Positions 46,963 through 54,855 of a stretch of 64,000 bases of DNA are shown here, in pieces. The stretch is from NCBI RefSeq assembly GCF_947090775.1, contig NZ_OX352321.1, forward strand, positions 1,054,001-1,118,000. Reading direction: 5' to 3'. The position numbers were made by a program, and so were the translations under genes. The notes beneath the pieces are model-generated. The model searched no databases. It saw only the letters and a list, made by a program, of their open reading frames with translations, and had not been told where the DNA came from. Numbering within the stretch: position 1 is the stretch's first letter; the number at the start of each line of letters is the position of its first letter. This DNA comes from Pseudarthrobacter sp. MM222 (GTDB lineage: Bacteria > Actinomycetota > Actinomycetes > Actinomycetales > Micrococcaceae).

Positions 46963-48465
46963 ATGAGCCTCAAATCTGGATTTGCCGTGGGGAAAAGCGG
47001 TGCCAAAAAGCATCGGCTTAGCCGCACGCCATCGTTGCACCGATGGTTTTCCCTGACCTCAATCTTTTTCCTCGTAGCCGCCACTATTTCTCTCATTGCC
47101 GGCCCGGCCCAGGCAGCCACCTTGACCTTTTCAACTACGGCGGATGCCGTAGTCAAGCGCGATAGTCCCACCACGAACTTCCGCACGGCGATAGGCCTTA
47201 AGGCTGATAACTCGCCGGTGGAACAGATTTTTCTCAAGTTCACGGTGACCGGCACTGCGGGAAGCACCGTGACCGGCGCCAAGCTCAGGTTATTCGCTAC
47301 GGATCCCTCCTCTTCGGGCGGTCAATTCCGCAGAGTGCTGAACACCACCTGGAGTGAGAACACAATCACATTCAACAACGCGCCGGTCGCGGAGACGCCC
47401 ATTGTGGCTTCCCGCGGCGCTGTTGCCGACAACACCTTTGTGGAGTTTGACCTCTTCAGCGTGATCAAGCGCGACGGGACGTACTCCTTCCGCATCAGCA
47501 CCACATCCTCCGACGGCGTGATTTACAGCTCGAAGGAGACCTCGGTAACCAGTCAACGGCCCCTATTGACAGTGACCACCAGTACGACGCCACCGCCGCC
47601 TCCTCCTCCGCCGCCACCGCCGCCGCCGCCCCCCGGCGCAAACCCGTGCGGTACGGCGACCGTCCCGCCCGCGAAATACGACCATGTCATGTGGGTGATC
47701 TTTGAGAACAAGACCTATTCCCAGGTCATCGGGAGCCCCAACGCGCCTTACATGACCACCAAGGCGAACCAGTGCGCATCGGTCTCCAGCTGGACTGACG
47801 CCGGCACCGGGCTGCCTTCGCTGCCGAACTATATAGCCATGACCTCGGGCAGCACGCAAGGCGTCACCACGAATTCCAGCCCATCGGGCCTGCCAACCAT
47901 TACGGCCAACAACATCTTCCGGCAAGTGCGGTCTGTGGGGCAGTCCTATAAGAGCTATATGGAGGACATGCCCTCAAATTGCTTCCTGTCCGCGTCCTAT
48001 CCTTATGCGGAGCGGCACAACCCTGAGATCTACTACCAGGGGCCGGGGGACAGGGCCGCCTGTGCGATCAATAACGTGCCCTTGGGCAACACCAGCGCGG
48101 GCCACCTGAAGAGCGATCTCACCAACAACACATTGCCGAATTTCTCTGTGGTGGTGCCCAGTGATTGCAACAACATGCATGACTGCAGCATCGCCACCGG
48201 CGACACCTGGCTCTCCCAATGGCTGCCGGTCATCCTGAACAGTCCCAGCTACCTGTCCAAGCGAATGGCAATCTTCGTGGTCTTCGACGAGGATACCCCG
48301 ATACCCAATTTCATAGTGGCACCGACCGTGATCCCGGGCACCGTAATCTCGGGCAACTACAATCATTACTCCCTGCTCCGGACCACTGAAGAAATGCTGG
48401 CCATCGGACCGAAATTGCTCAACGCCGGGACCGCGCTGAGTTTCCGGACGCCGCTGCGCATCTGA
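46963..48465 (+). CDS. Secreted phosphoesterase (PF04185-like) with N-terminal DNRLRE/CBM96-type domain
   Basis: The 500-residue protein has a long signal peptide (membrane core about 28-46, cleavage near AQA-AT at 51). A DNRLRE-like beta-sandwich (about 52-205; TFSTTADAVVKRDSPTTNFRTAIGLKADNSPVEQIFLKF) follows, then a linker of 15 consecutive prolines and a C-terminal alkaline-phosphatase-superfamily phosphoesterase (DHVMWVIFENKTYSQVIGSPNAPYM...GLPSLPNYIAMTSGS...FVVFDEDTP). Close relatives act as acid phosphatases or phospholipid phosphatases outside the cell. Both domains look complete. It begins 232 bases after the rRNA terminator with its own promoter. Confidence 0.85.
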   Translation: MSLKSGFAVGKSGAKKHRLSRTPSLHRWFSLTSIFFLVAATISLIAGPAQAATLTFSTTADAVVKRDSPTTNFRTAIGLKADNSPVEQIFLKFTVTGTAGSTVTGAKLRLFATDPSSSGGQFRRVLNTTWSENTITFNNAPVAETPIVASRGAVADNTFVEFDLFSVIKRDGTYSFRISTTSSDGVIYSSKETSVTSQRPLLTVTTSTTPPPPPPPPPPPPPPPGANPCGTATVPPAKYDHVMWVIFENKTYSQVIGSPNAPYMTTKANQCASVSSWTDAGTGLPSLPNYIAMTSGSTQGVTTNSSPSGLPTITANNIFRQVRSVGQSYKSYMEDMPSNCFLSASYPYAERHNPEIYYQGPGDRAACAINNVPLGNTSAGHLKSDLTNNTLPNFSVVVPSDCNNMHDCSIATGDTWLSQWLPVILNSPSYLSKRMAIFVVFDEDTPIPNFIVAPTVIPGTVISGNYNHYSLLRTTEEMLAIGPKLLNAGTALSFRTPLRI

Positions 48466-48565
48466 CTCAGCTAAGTCCGCAAGCAACGGCGGCCGGCCAG
48501 GGGAACATTACCCGGCCGGTCGCCGTTGTACGTGCGGCAGCCGCTTCCAATCAAAGGGACATTTC

Positions 48566-49411
48566 ATGACCGCTCGGACCATCGTTATCACCGGAGCCAG
48601 CGACGGCATCGGCGCGTCCGCCGCGCGGACCTTGAGCCAGGAGGGGGAGCGGGTGGTGGTCGTCGGGCGTTCCGCCGAGAAGACCGAATCGCTTGCGAAG
48701 GAAATCGGTGCGGACTACTTCGTTGCCGATTTCGCGGAGCTGGCACAGGTGCGCGAGCTCGCGCGGCAGCTGAAGGAGAAGTACCCGCGGATCGACGTCC
48801 TGGCCAACAACGCCGGCGGGATCATGGGCCCCCGGCAGCTCACCGTGGACGGCCACGAGAAGACCTTCCAGGTCAACCACCTGGCGCCGTTCCTGCTCAC
48901 CACCGAGCTGATGGACGTGCTCACCACCAGCAACGCCACCGTCATCAACACCGCCAGCGCGGCCAACGGCTTCGGCAAGCTGGACCTCGACGACCTGGAC
49001 TCCGCGCAGAACTACTCCACCAACCGTGCCTACGGCACCGGCAAGCTCGCGAACATTCTGTTCACCACCGAGCTGAACCACCGCTACGGCGCCGTGGGAA
49101 TCACGACGGCGGCCTTCCACCCCGGCGTGGTGGCCACCAACTTCTCGGCGGAGTCGACGAGCCCGATGCGGCACGCGTATAAGACCTTCCTCAACCGCTT
49201 CCTGTTGAGCCCGGAGCAGGGCGCGGACACGCTGGTGTGGCTCGCTACCGCGACGCCCGGGCAGGACTGGGTCTCCGGCGCGTACTACGCCAAGCGGGCC
49301 CTCGCGAAGGCCAACAAGCAGGCGTACGACGCCGAGCTGGCCCGGGAGCTGTGGGACCGCAGCGAGGCGATGGTGGCGCAGGATCTCGACAAGCTGGATT
49401 CCCCGGCGTAA
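48566..49411 (+). CDS. SDR-family NAD(P)-dependent oxidoreductase (retinol dehydrogenase-like)
   Basis: The 281-residue enzyme has RTIVITGASDGIGASAARTLSQEGERVVVVGRS, LANNAGG, a DLDSAQNYSTNRAYGTGKLANILF region with the catalytic Tyr-x3-Lys in AYGTGK, and FHPGVVATNF. It lacks a signal peptide. AAAGGGACATTTC precedes ATG 48566. No pathway partner is adjacent. Confidence 0.9.
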   Translation: MTARTIVITGASDGIGASAARTLSQEGERVVVVGRSAEKTESLAKEIGADYFVADFAELAQVRELARQLKEKYPRIDVLANNAGGIMGPRQLTVDGHEKTFQVNHLAPFLLTTELMDVLTTSNATVINTASAANGFGKLDLDDLDSAQNYSTNRAYGTGKLANILFTTELNHRYGAVGITTAAFHPGVVATNFSAESTSPMRHAYKTFLNRFLLSPEQGADTLVWLATATPGQDWVSGAYYAKRALAKANKQAYDAELARELWDRSEAMVAQDLDKLDSPA

Positions 49412-49548
49412 CTCCATGTGACTCGGCCCCGCCGGTGCTTCCCAAAGAAGTTGCGCCCCGTTGGCCGGGCCGCTGAAGAAACCGCCGCACGGCTCACCGC
49501 TTCTGCGGTTGCGATGGGGCAGAATCGACCCATGTGCGGACGTACGAA

Positions 49549-49956
49549 ATGAGCTACATCTACGAGGGCAGCGTCGCCTTCCCCAATGCCCTGATGCTGC
49601 TCATCGCAGAGGACTACAAGCAGGCGGAGATCCCCGACATCGACGGGATCGCCAATTTCTGGTCCACCGCCAGCGTCTGGGCCCAGGCGGTCCAGCACGT
49701 TGCCGAAGGTGACGTCCTGCTCCGCATCGGAAAGAATCCGCCCGACGACCCGGCTCTGGCCCTGCTCCACCAGGGAGTGCTTCACTCCAGCCGGCGGCTC
49801 GTGGACATCCATACCGTCTACCTCGACAGCATCGCCCGTTTCCGCACCAGGTCCCGGGACGTCCCCATCAGTATCTGGGGGGATGACGCCCGGCAGCCAG
49901 AACGCGTCGTCGTGCAATGCCAGGGAATTGCAGAGGGGGTTCAGCATGGTCGTTGA
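49549..49956 (+). CDS. Hypothetical protein translationally coupled to the SUFU-like gene
   Basis: The 135-residue protein (MSYIYEGSVAFPNALMLLIAEDYKQAEIPDIDGIANFWSTASVWAQAVQHVAEGDVLLRIGKNPPDD...) has no recognised motif. It is mainly alpha-helical, acidic and cytoplasmic. A GTG at 49534 would add five residues and is an equal option. Its last 11 bases overlap the start of the next gene, so the two proteins are probably made together and may act as a pair. Confidence 0.6.
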   Translation: MSYIYEGSVAFPNALMLLIAEDYKQAEIPDIDGIANFWSTASVWAQAVQHVAEGDVLLRIGKNPPDDPALALLHQGVLHSSRRLVDIHTVYLDSIARFRTRSRDVPISIWGDDARQPERVVVQCQGIAEGVQHGR

Positions 49957-50572
49957 CGAGCTCCGTGAGCACTACAAAAGAATGGTGACCGGCGAGCCGG
50001 TGTATCACGACCTACACACACGGTCCGGGGATTCCATCGGCGTCTTCGAGTGGCCCAAAGGCTCCAGCCGCCTTGGCGTCCACTTTTACGCTTCGGCAGG
50101 GGCCAGCAACCACGGACCCGGGGCACGGCAGCACGCCGTCGAGCTTTTCGTCGGCGTGAAATCTGGCGACTCGGCGGTGCTGGAGGCCTTTGCCGATGCG
50201 GCCATGAGCATCCGGAAGAGCAACGGGGTGCCGCAGCACGGCTCCTTCATCAGTGGGGACTGGAAGGTCATCAGGGGGCGGAAGTTCACCGGCTGGATAC
50301 TCACAGAACGCCCGGATGACCTGATCCCGGAACTGCGGCTACAGGATGGCCGGCATGTTGTCTTCCTCGACGCTTTGCCGGTCTACCCGGAGGAGGCCGA
50401 GTACAGGAACGGCAACCGTTCCGAGGAGCTCCTCGGCATTTGGGAGGAGTTCGGAGTGAAGTCCTGGGACCTGGACCGGGAGCTGCCGCCGGGAATCCAG
50501 GCTCGTCCTGCACGCTTAGGCTCGTGGCTGGGAAAGGCCCTGGGGAGAACGCAGATTCTCCGAAGAAGCTAG
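49946..50572 (+). CDS. Suppressor-of-fused (SUFU)-like domain protein
   Basis: The 208-residue protein (MVVDELREHYKRMVTGEPVYHD...SSRLGVHFYASAGASNHGPG...AVELFVGVKSGDSAVLEAFADAAMSIRK...VIRGRKFTGWILTERPDDLIPELRLQDGRHVVFLDALPVYPEEAEYR) resembles the bacterial SUFU domain family, which often serves as an immunity protein against polymorphic toxins. GAGGGGG precedes ATG 49946. No toxin gene is nearby, so an orphan immunity or housekeeping role is possible. Its stop codon overlaps the opposing GGDEF-EAL stop within one CTAG. Confidence 0.6.
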   Translation: MVVDELREHYKRMVTGEPVYHDLHTRSGDSIGVFEWPKGSSRLGVHFYASAGASNHGPGARQHAVELFVGVKSGDSAVLEAFADAAMSIRKSNGVPQHGSFISGDWKVIRGRKFTGWILTERPDDLIPELRLQDGRHVVFLDALPVYPEEAEYRNGNRSEELLGIWEEFGVKSWDLDRELPPGIQARPARLGSWLGKALGRTQILRRS

Positions 50573-52443
50573 CGGGCGGCGTCCACCTTGTCGATGGCCG
50601 TGAGCGCGCTTTCCATGGTCCCGGCCAGATCGCTGGCCGGGGCCGGCTTGGCGAACAGGTAGCCCTGCAGGGAGTCGCAGCCCCGGTCCATCAAGTACTT
50701 TGCCTGCGCTGGGGTCTCGATGCCCTCGGCCGTGACCCGCAGGCCAAGGGCGTGCGCGGCGTTGACCATGGTGTTGAAGAACGGCAGCTGCTCCTGGCCG
50801 GTCCTGATCATTGCCACGAAGGACCGGTCGATCTTGACCACGTCCAGCGGCAGCTCCTTGAGCCGGCCCAGCGAGGCATAGCCGGTGCCGAAGTCGTCCA
50901 TCGCAATCCGGACGCCCGCCTCGCGCAGCTGGCGGAGCTGCCGCAGCACGTCCGAGTCGGCGTCGAAGAAGGCACTTTCGGTCAGTTCGAGCGTGAGCTG
51001 GCGGGCATCCACGCCGGCGGACGCCACAATGGCGAGCACATCCGTGGCGAAATCACGGTTCTGGAACTGCAGGCCCGAGACATTCACGGCGACGCTGTAG
51101 GCGGCGTCCCCGGCGAGCCACGGGCGGATCTCGGCGCAGGCACGGCGCAGGACCTCGTCCCCGATTTCCCGGATCAGCCCGCTCTGCTCCGCCACCGGCA
51201 GGAACTGGTTGGGCGGAATCACCGTCCCGTGCCGTTCCCAGCGCGCGAACGCCTCGAACTGCACCACCGCGCCGAGCCCAGGCGACACCACAGGCTGGTA
51301 GTGGACCGAGATCTGTCCCAGTTCCACCGCCCGCCGCAACCCGGTTTCGCCGCCGGTCCGGTGGGCCGCGGTGTTCAGCATCTCCGGCCGGAACCTCAGC
51401 CAGTTGGGTTGACCCCCGGCCTTCGCCGCCGCCAGCGCCGCGTCGGCCTGGCGCAGCAGCTCCGCCCCGTCCAGGGTCTCCGCGGTCTTTGAGGCCAGCC
51501 CCATGCTCACCCCCGGCCGGACCAGGGTCCCTGCGACGCGCATCGGCTCGAGCAGCGAATCCGCGATCCGCCGGGCCACGGCGTCCGCGTTGAGGCATTC
51601 GGTCAGCAGCACCACAAACTCGTCGCCGCCGAGGCGGGCCACGGTGTCGTGAGGCCGGACACAGTTGCGCAGCCTGCTGGCGACCTCCACCAGCAGCTCG
51701 TCGGCGGACGAACGGCCCAGCATGTCGTTGAGGCTCTTGAGGTCATCGACGTTCAGCAGCAGCACATCCACGGGGTCCGGGCGGCGCAGCGCGGCGGCCA
51801 GGCGTTCGTTGAACAGCGTCCCGTTGGGCAACGCGGTCAGCTGGTCCCGCAGCGCCCCGGCGCGCAGCTGGTCATCGCGGTCGGCATAGGCCGCGGAAAC
51901 CGCCGGAGCGGCAGCTGACCCCGCAGCTAACCCCGCAGGCGTACGACGGCGGTGCTGGGTGGTGGCAGGCACAGCGGCGTCCGCTGGTGCGGCGGCGCGG
52001 CTTTGCGGACTGCCGGACGAGGAAAGCTGCCGGTGCCCGGCGCCGCGGACCGAGACCGCAACGGTGGGCCCGGATGGGGTGGCGGGTGGTGCGCCGTCGG
52101 CGGCGTTGGTCCCGGCAGGAAGGGCGGCGTCCGCCGCGGCGGGGAGCACCGAGCAGGTGATCTCGACGGGGACCACGGTACCGTCCGCGCGGCGGCCGGA
52201 GCCGGCGAAGGGCTGGCGGGTGCGGGCGGCGGTGCCGCCCAGGCCGGCAAGCACACCATGGAAGTCTTCGCGCGAGGCCTCAGCCAGCAGCAGGCTGGAA
52301 TCGGCGCCCAGCAGCTGGGCGCGGGAGTAGCCGAAGAGTTCCTCCGCGGCAGCATTCAGGAAGGAAATGGATCCGTCCGGAGCGAGCAGCAGCAGCGCAT
52401 CCGGACTGTGTTCCAGCAGAATTTGTGCGAATCCAGATTCCAA
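50569..52443 (-). CDS. PAS-GGDEF-EAL protein with degenerate GGDEF and EAL sites
   Basis: The 624-residue protein has a PAS domain (1-100), an Ala/Pro-rich linker (about 100-190), a GGDEF domain (about 195-360; GGDEF at 272-276) and an EAL domain (about 370-615). The first metal Asp of the DxD motif is Asn231 (NVDDLKSLND), GHxxGD is GRSSAD, and the EAL signature reads EAF (397-399). The RxxD inhibitory site (RPHD, 263-266) is kept. It may bind c-di-GMP or GTP rather than make it. Other EAL ligands (NVSG, LELTES, DDFGTGYASL, KIDRSF) are intact, so PDE activity is possible. It is the third of three tandem paralogues. Confidence 0.88.
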   Translation of the reverse strand: MESGFAQILLEHSPDALLLLAPDGSISFLNAAAEELFGYSRAQLLGADSSLLLAEASREDFHGVLAGLGGTAARTRQPFAGSGRRADGTVVPVEITCSVLPAAADAALPAGTNAADGAPPATPSGPTVAVSVRGAGHRQLSSSGSPQSRAAAPADAAVPATTQHRRRTPAGLAAGSAAAPAVSAAYADRDDQLRAGALRDQLTALPNGTLFNERLAAALRRPDPVDVLLLNVDDLKSLNDMLGRSSADELLVEVASRLRNCVRPHDTVARLGGDEFVVLLTECLNADAVARRIADSLLEPMRVAGTLVRPGVSMGLASKTAETLDGAELLRQADAALAAAKAGGQPNWLRFRPEMLNTAAHRTGGETGLRRAVELGQISVHYQPVVSPGLGAVVQFEAFARWERHGTVIPPNQFLPVAEQSGLIREIGDEVLRRACAEIRPWLAGDAAYSVAVNVSGLQFQNRDFATDVLAIVASAGVDARQLTLELTESAFFDADSDVLRQLRQLREAGVRIAMDDFGTGYASLGRLKELPLDVVKIDRSFVAMIRTGQEQLPFFNTMVNAAHALGLRVTAEGIETPAQAKYLMDRGCDSLQGYLFAKPAPASDLAGTMESALTAIDKVDAAR

Positions 52444-52580
52444 GATGTTTGCCTGCCCCCAAGCGTCAGATTAAGAGTTGCAGGGACCACATGAAGGACA
52501 CCGTGGGCTGCGCTTCCAGCATCATATGTGGTGCGGGACACCTCGGCATGTTCCGGTGCAGGTGGAGGGCGAATAAGTCG

Positions 52581-54701
52581 CTACCCCGGGAGCGGGATGC
52601 CGTCCATTGCGGCGATGGCCGCGGCCGACTTCCGCACCGCGTTTTGCCGCTCGGATGCGGGCACCGGCCGGGAGAACAGGTAGCCCTGCAGGGCATCGCA
52701 CCCGTGCTCCATCAGGTAGCGCGCTTGTGCCGGCGTCTCGATGCCTTCGGCCGTGACCTTCAGGCCGAGGCTGCGGGCCATGTGGATCATCGAGGTCAGG
52801 ATGGGGAGCTTCTCCACCCCGGTGCGCAGCATGGACACAAACGACTTGTCGATCTTGACGACGTCCACCGGCAGATCCTGCAGCCGGCCCAGCGACGAGT
52901 ACCCGGTCCCGAAGTCGTCCAGCGCCACCCTGACCCCGGCCGCGCGCAGGCTGGAGAGCTGGGAAATGACGTGCGTGTCGGCGTCGAAAAATACGCTCTC
53001 CGTTACTTCCAGCACCAGCTGGTGCGGATCAACGCGGCTCCAGGCCGCAATGTCCAGGACCCGTTCGGCGAAGTCGCGGTGTTGCAGCTGCACGCCGGAG
53101 ACGTTGACGGCGAGGCTCCGGAAGGAATCCGCCGCCAGCCAGGGCTGCAGCTCGGAGCAGGCGCGCCGCAGCACCTCGGCGCCGATGTCCCGGATCAGGC
53201 CGCTGCGCTCGGCGGTCTGGATGAAGTCGTCCGGGGACATCAGCTGGCCGCCCCAGTCCCAGCGGGCCAGCGCCTCGAACTGGACGACGTCGAGCCGCTC
53301 CGCGGAGATGACGGGCTGGTAGTGCACGGTGATCTGGCCCAGCTCCACGGCGCGCCGCAGCCCGGCCGTCAGCTGGGTGCGTTCCAGCAGCGCCGCGAGC
53401 ATCGCGGGCTGGAAGTGCACGTAGCAGTTCTTCCCGGCCTCCTTGGCGGCGTACATCGCCAGGTCCGCCTGCCGGAGCAGTTCCGAGGAGGACATTGACC
53501 CGTCGTTCCGCGACGCCACGCCCAGGCTCAGGCCCGGCCGGATCAGGGTGCCCTCGATCGAGACCGGGGCGTTCAAAGCGCTCACCACACGCTGCGCGAC
53601 GGCGTCGGAGTCCCGGCAGCCGACCAGCAGCACCACGAACTCGTCACCGCCGAGCCGCGCGACGGTGCCATGCGGGCCCACGCAGCTCTGCAGCCGCCGG
53701 GCGATCTCGACCAGCATCTCGTCACCGGCATGGTGGCCGAGCACGTCATTGATTTCCTTGAAGTCGTCAAGGTCCAGCAGCAGCACATGCACGGGCTCGG
53801 GCGTGAGCAGCGCCGCGGCCGCCCGTTCGTTGAACAGCATCCGGTTGGCAAGGCCGGTCAGTGGATCCTGGAAGGCGAGCTCCTTGAGCTTGTCCGCCTG
53901 CTCGGCGAGTTCTTCCATGGCGTGGCGGGCCTGGTCCTGGGCGCGTTGCCGGGAGGTGATGTCCCGGAAGTTCCAGATCCGGCCGATGATGGTGTCGGCG
54001 ACCTTCTGCGGGCGCGAGTACAGCTCCACCGTGCGGCCGTCCTTGAATTCCAGCACGTCATGGCTCTGCAGCGACCGGTCGGCGTACAGCGTGGAGACCT
54101 TGTCCAGGAAGTACTCGGGGTGGGCCAGCTGCCCGGCGATGAACCTGATCAGGACCATCGGGTCCTCGGCTGCAACCAGCTCCGCCGGCATGCCCCACAT
54201 CTTCAGGTACTGGTCGTTAATTCCAGTGATCTGCCCCTCGCAGGAGACCACCACGATCCCGTCGGCGGTGGTTTCCAGCGTAGCGTCCAGGAGCGAAACG
54301 GCCAGGCGCCGCCCGGAATCGGCGTCGTTCCGATGGTCCGCGTCCCGGACGGCGACCGCCATGGCCGCGCCGGCGTTGAACGTCACGAGGGAGCAGGTGA
54401 TCTCCAAAGCGATTTCGATGCCGTCCCGACGGCGGCCTGCCGCACGGAAGGGCCGCTTGGCGGCCTGGCCGCCGCGGCCTAACCGGCCGAAGATGCGCAG
54501 GAATCCGCCGCGTTCGTCCTCCGAGAGCAGGATGGTGTGCTGGACGCCCAGCAGTTGCTCCCGGGGGTAACCGAAGAGGGCCTCCGCGGCGGCGTTGACG
54601 TACGCGATGGTGCCGTCTGCGGTGAGCAGCAAGAAGGCATCTGGACCCTGCTCAAGCAGGGTCTCTTCGAACCCAGTTCCCACGGCGATTCCGGCTCCCA
54701 T
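52581..54701 (-). CDS. PAS-PAS-GGDEF-EAL cyclic-di-GMP protein
   Basis: The 706-residue protein has PAS 1 (about 10-115), PAS 2 (about 135-255; FRDITSRQRAQ), GGDEF (about 275-440; LLLDLDDFKEINDVLGHHAGD, GGDEF at 351-355) and EAL (about 450-690; EALARW at 476-481). All catalytic signatures look intact, so it may both make and break c-di-GMP. The RxxD inhibitory site is absent (GPHG). No membrane segment is seen; it is a cytoplasmic sensor. It is close to the neighbours on either side in sequence and domain order. Confidence 0.93.
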   Translation of the reverse strand: MGAGIAVGTGFEETLLEQGPDAFLLLTADGTIAYVNAAAEALFGYPREQLLGVQHTILLSEDERGGFLRIFGRLGRGGQAAKRPFRAAGRRRDGIEIALEITCSLVTFNAGAAMAVAVRDADHRNDADSGRRLAVSLLDATLETTADGIVVVSCEGQITGINDQYLKMWGMPAELVAAEDPMVLIRFIAGQLAHPEYFLDKVSTLYADRSLQSHDVLEFKDGRTVELYSRPQKVADTIIGRIWNFRDITSRQRAQDQARHAMEELAEQADKLKELAFQDPLTGLANRMLFNERAAAALLTPEPVHVLLLDLDDFKEINDVLGHHAGDEMLVEIARRLQSCVGPHGTVARLGGDEFVVLLVGCRDSDAVAQRVVSALNAPVSIEGTLIRPGLSLGVASRNDGSMSSSELLRQADLAMYAAKEAGKNCYVHFQPAMLAALLERTQLTAGLRRAVELGQITVHYQPVISAERLDVVQFEALARWDWGGQLMSPDDFIQTAERSGLIRDIGAEVLRRACSELQPWLAADSFRSLAVNVSGVQLQHRDFAERVLDIAAWSRVDPHQLVLEVTESVFFDADTHVISQLSSLRAAGVRVALDDFGTGYSSLGRLQDLPVDVVKIDKSFVSMLRTGVEKLPILTSMIHMARSLGLKVTAEGIETPAQARYLMEHGCDALQGYLFSRPVPASERQNAVRKSAAAIAAMDGIPLPG

Positions 54702-54855
54702 AGCGACGGTTGTTCCAACTCAGGTAGATGAATCCCAGCGGCGACACCGTGGGCACTGCGTACCACTGATCATAGAGTTCCCCAGCCCTGTGTCCAGCAC
54801 CTCTGCCCGGCTTTTTCGCGGCGGCTGGACAGATTCCAGTCGGAGCACGGGCGGT

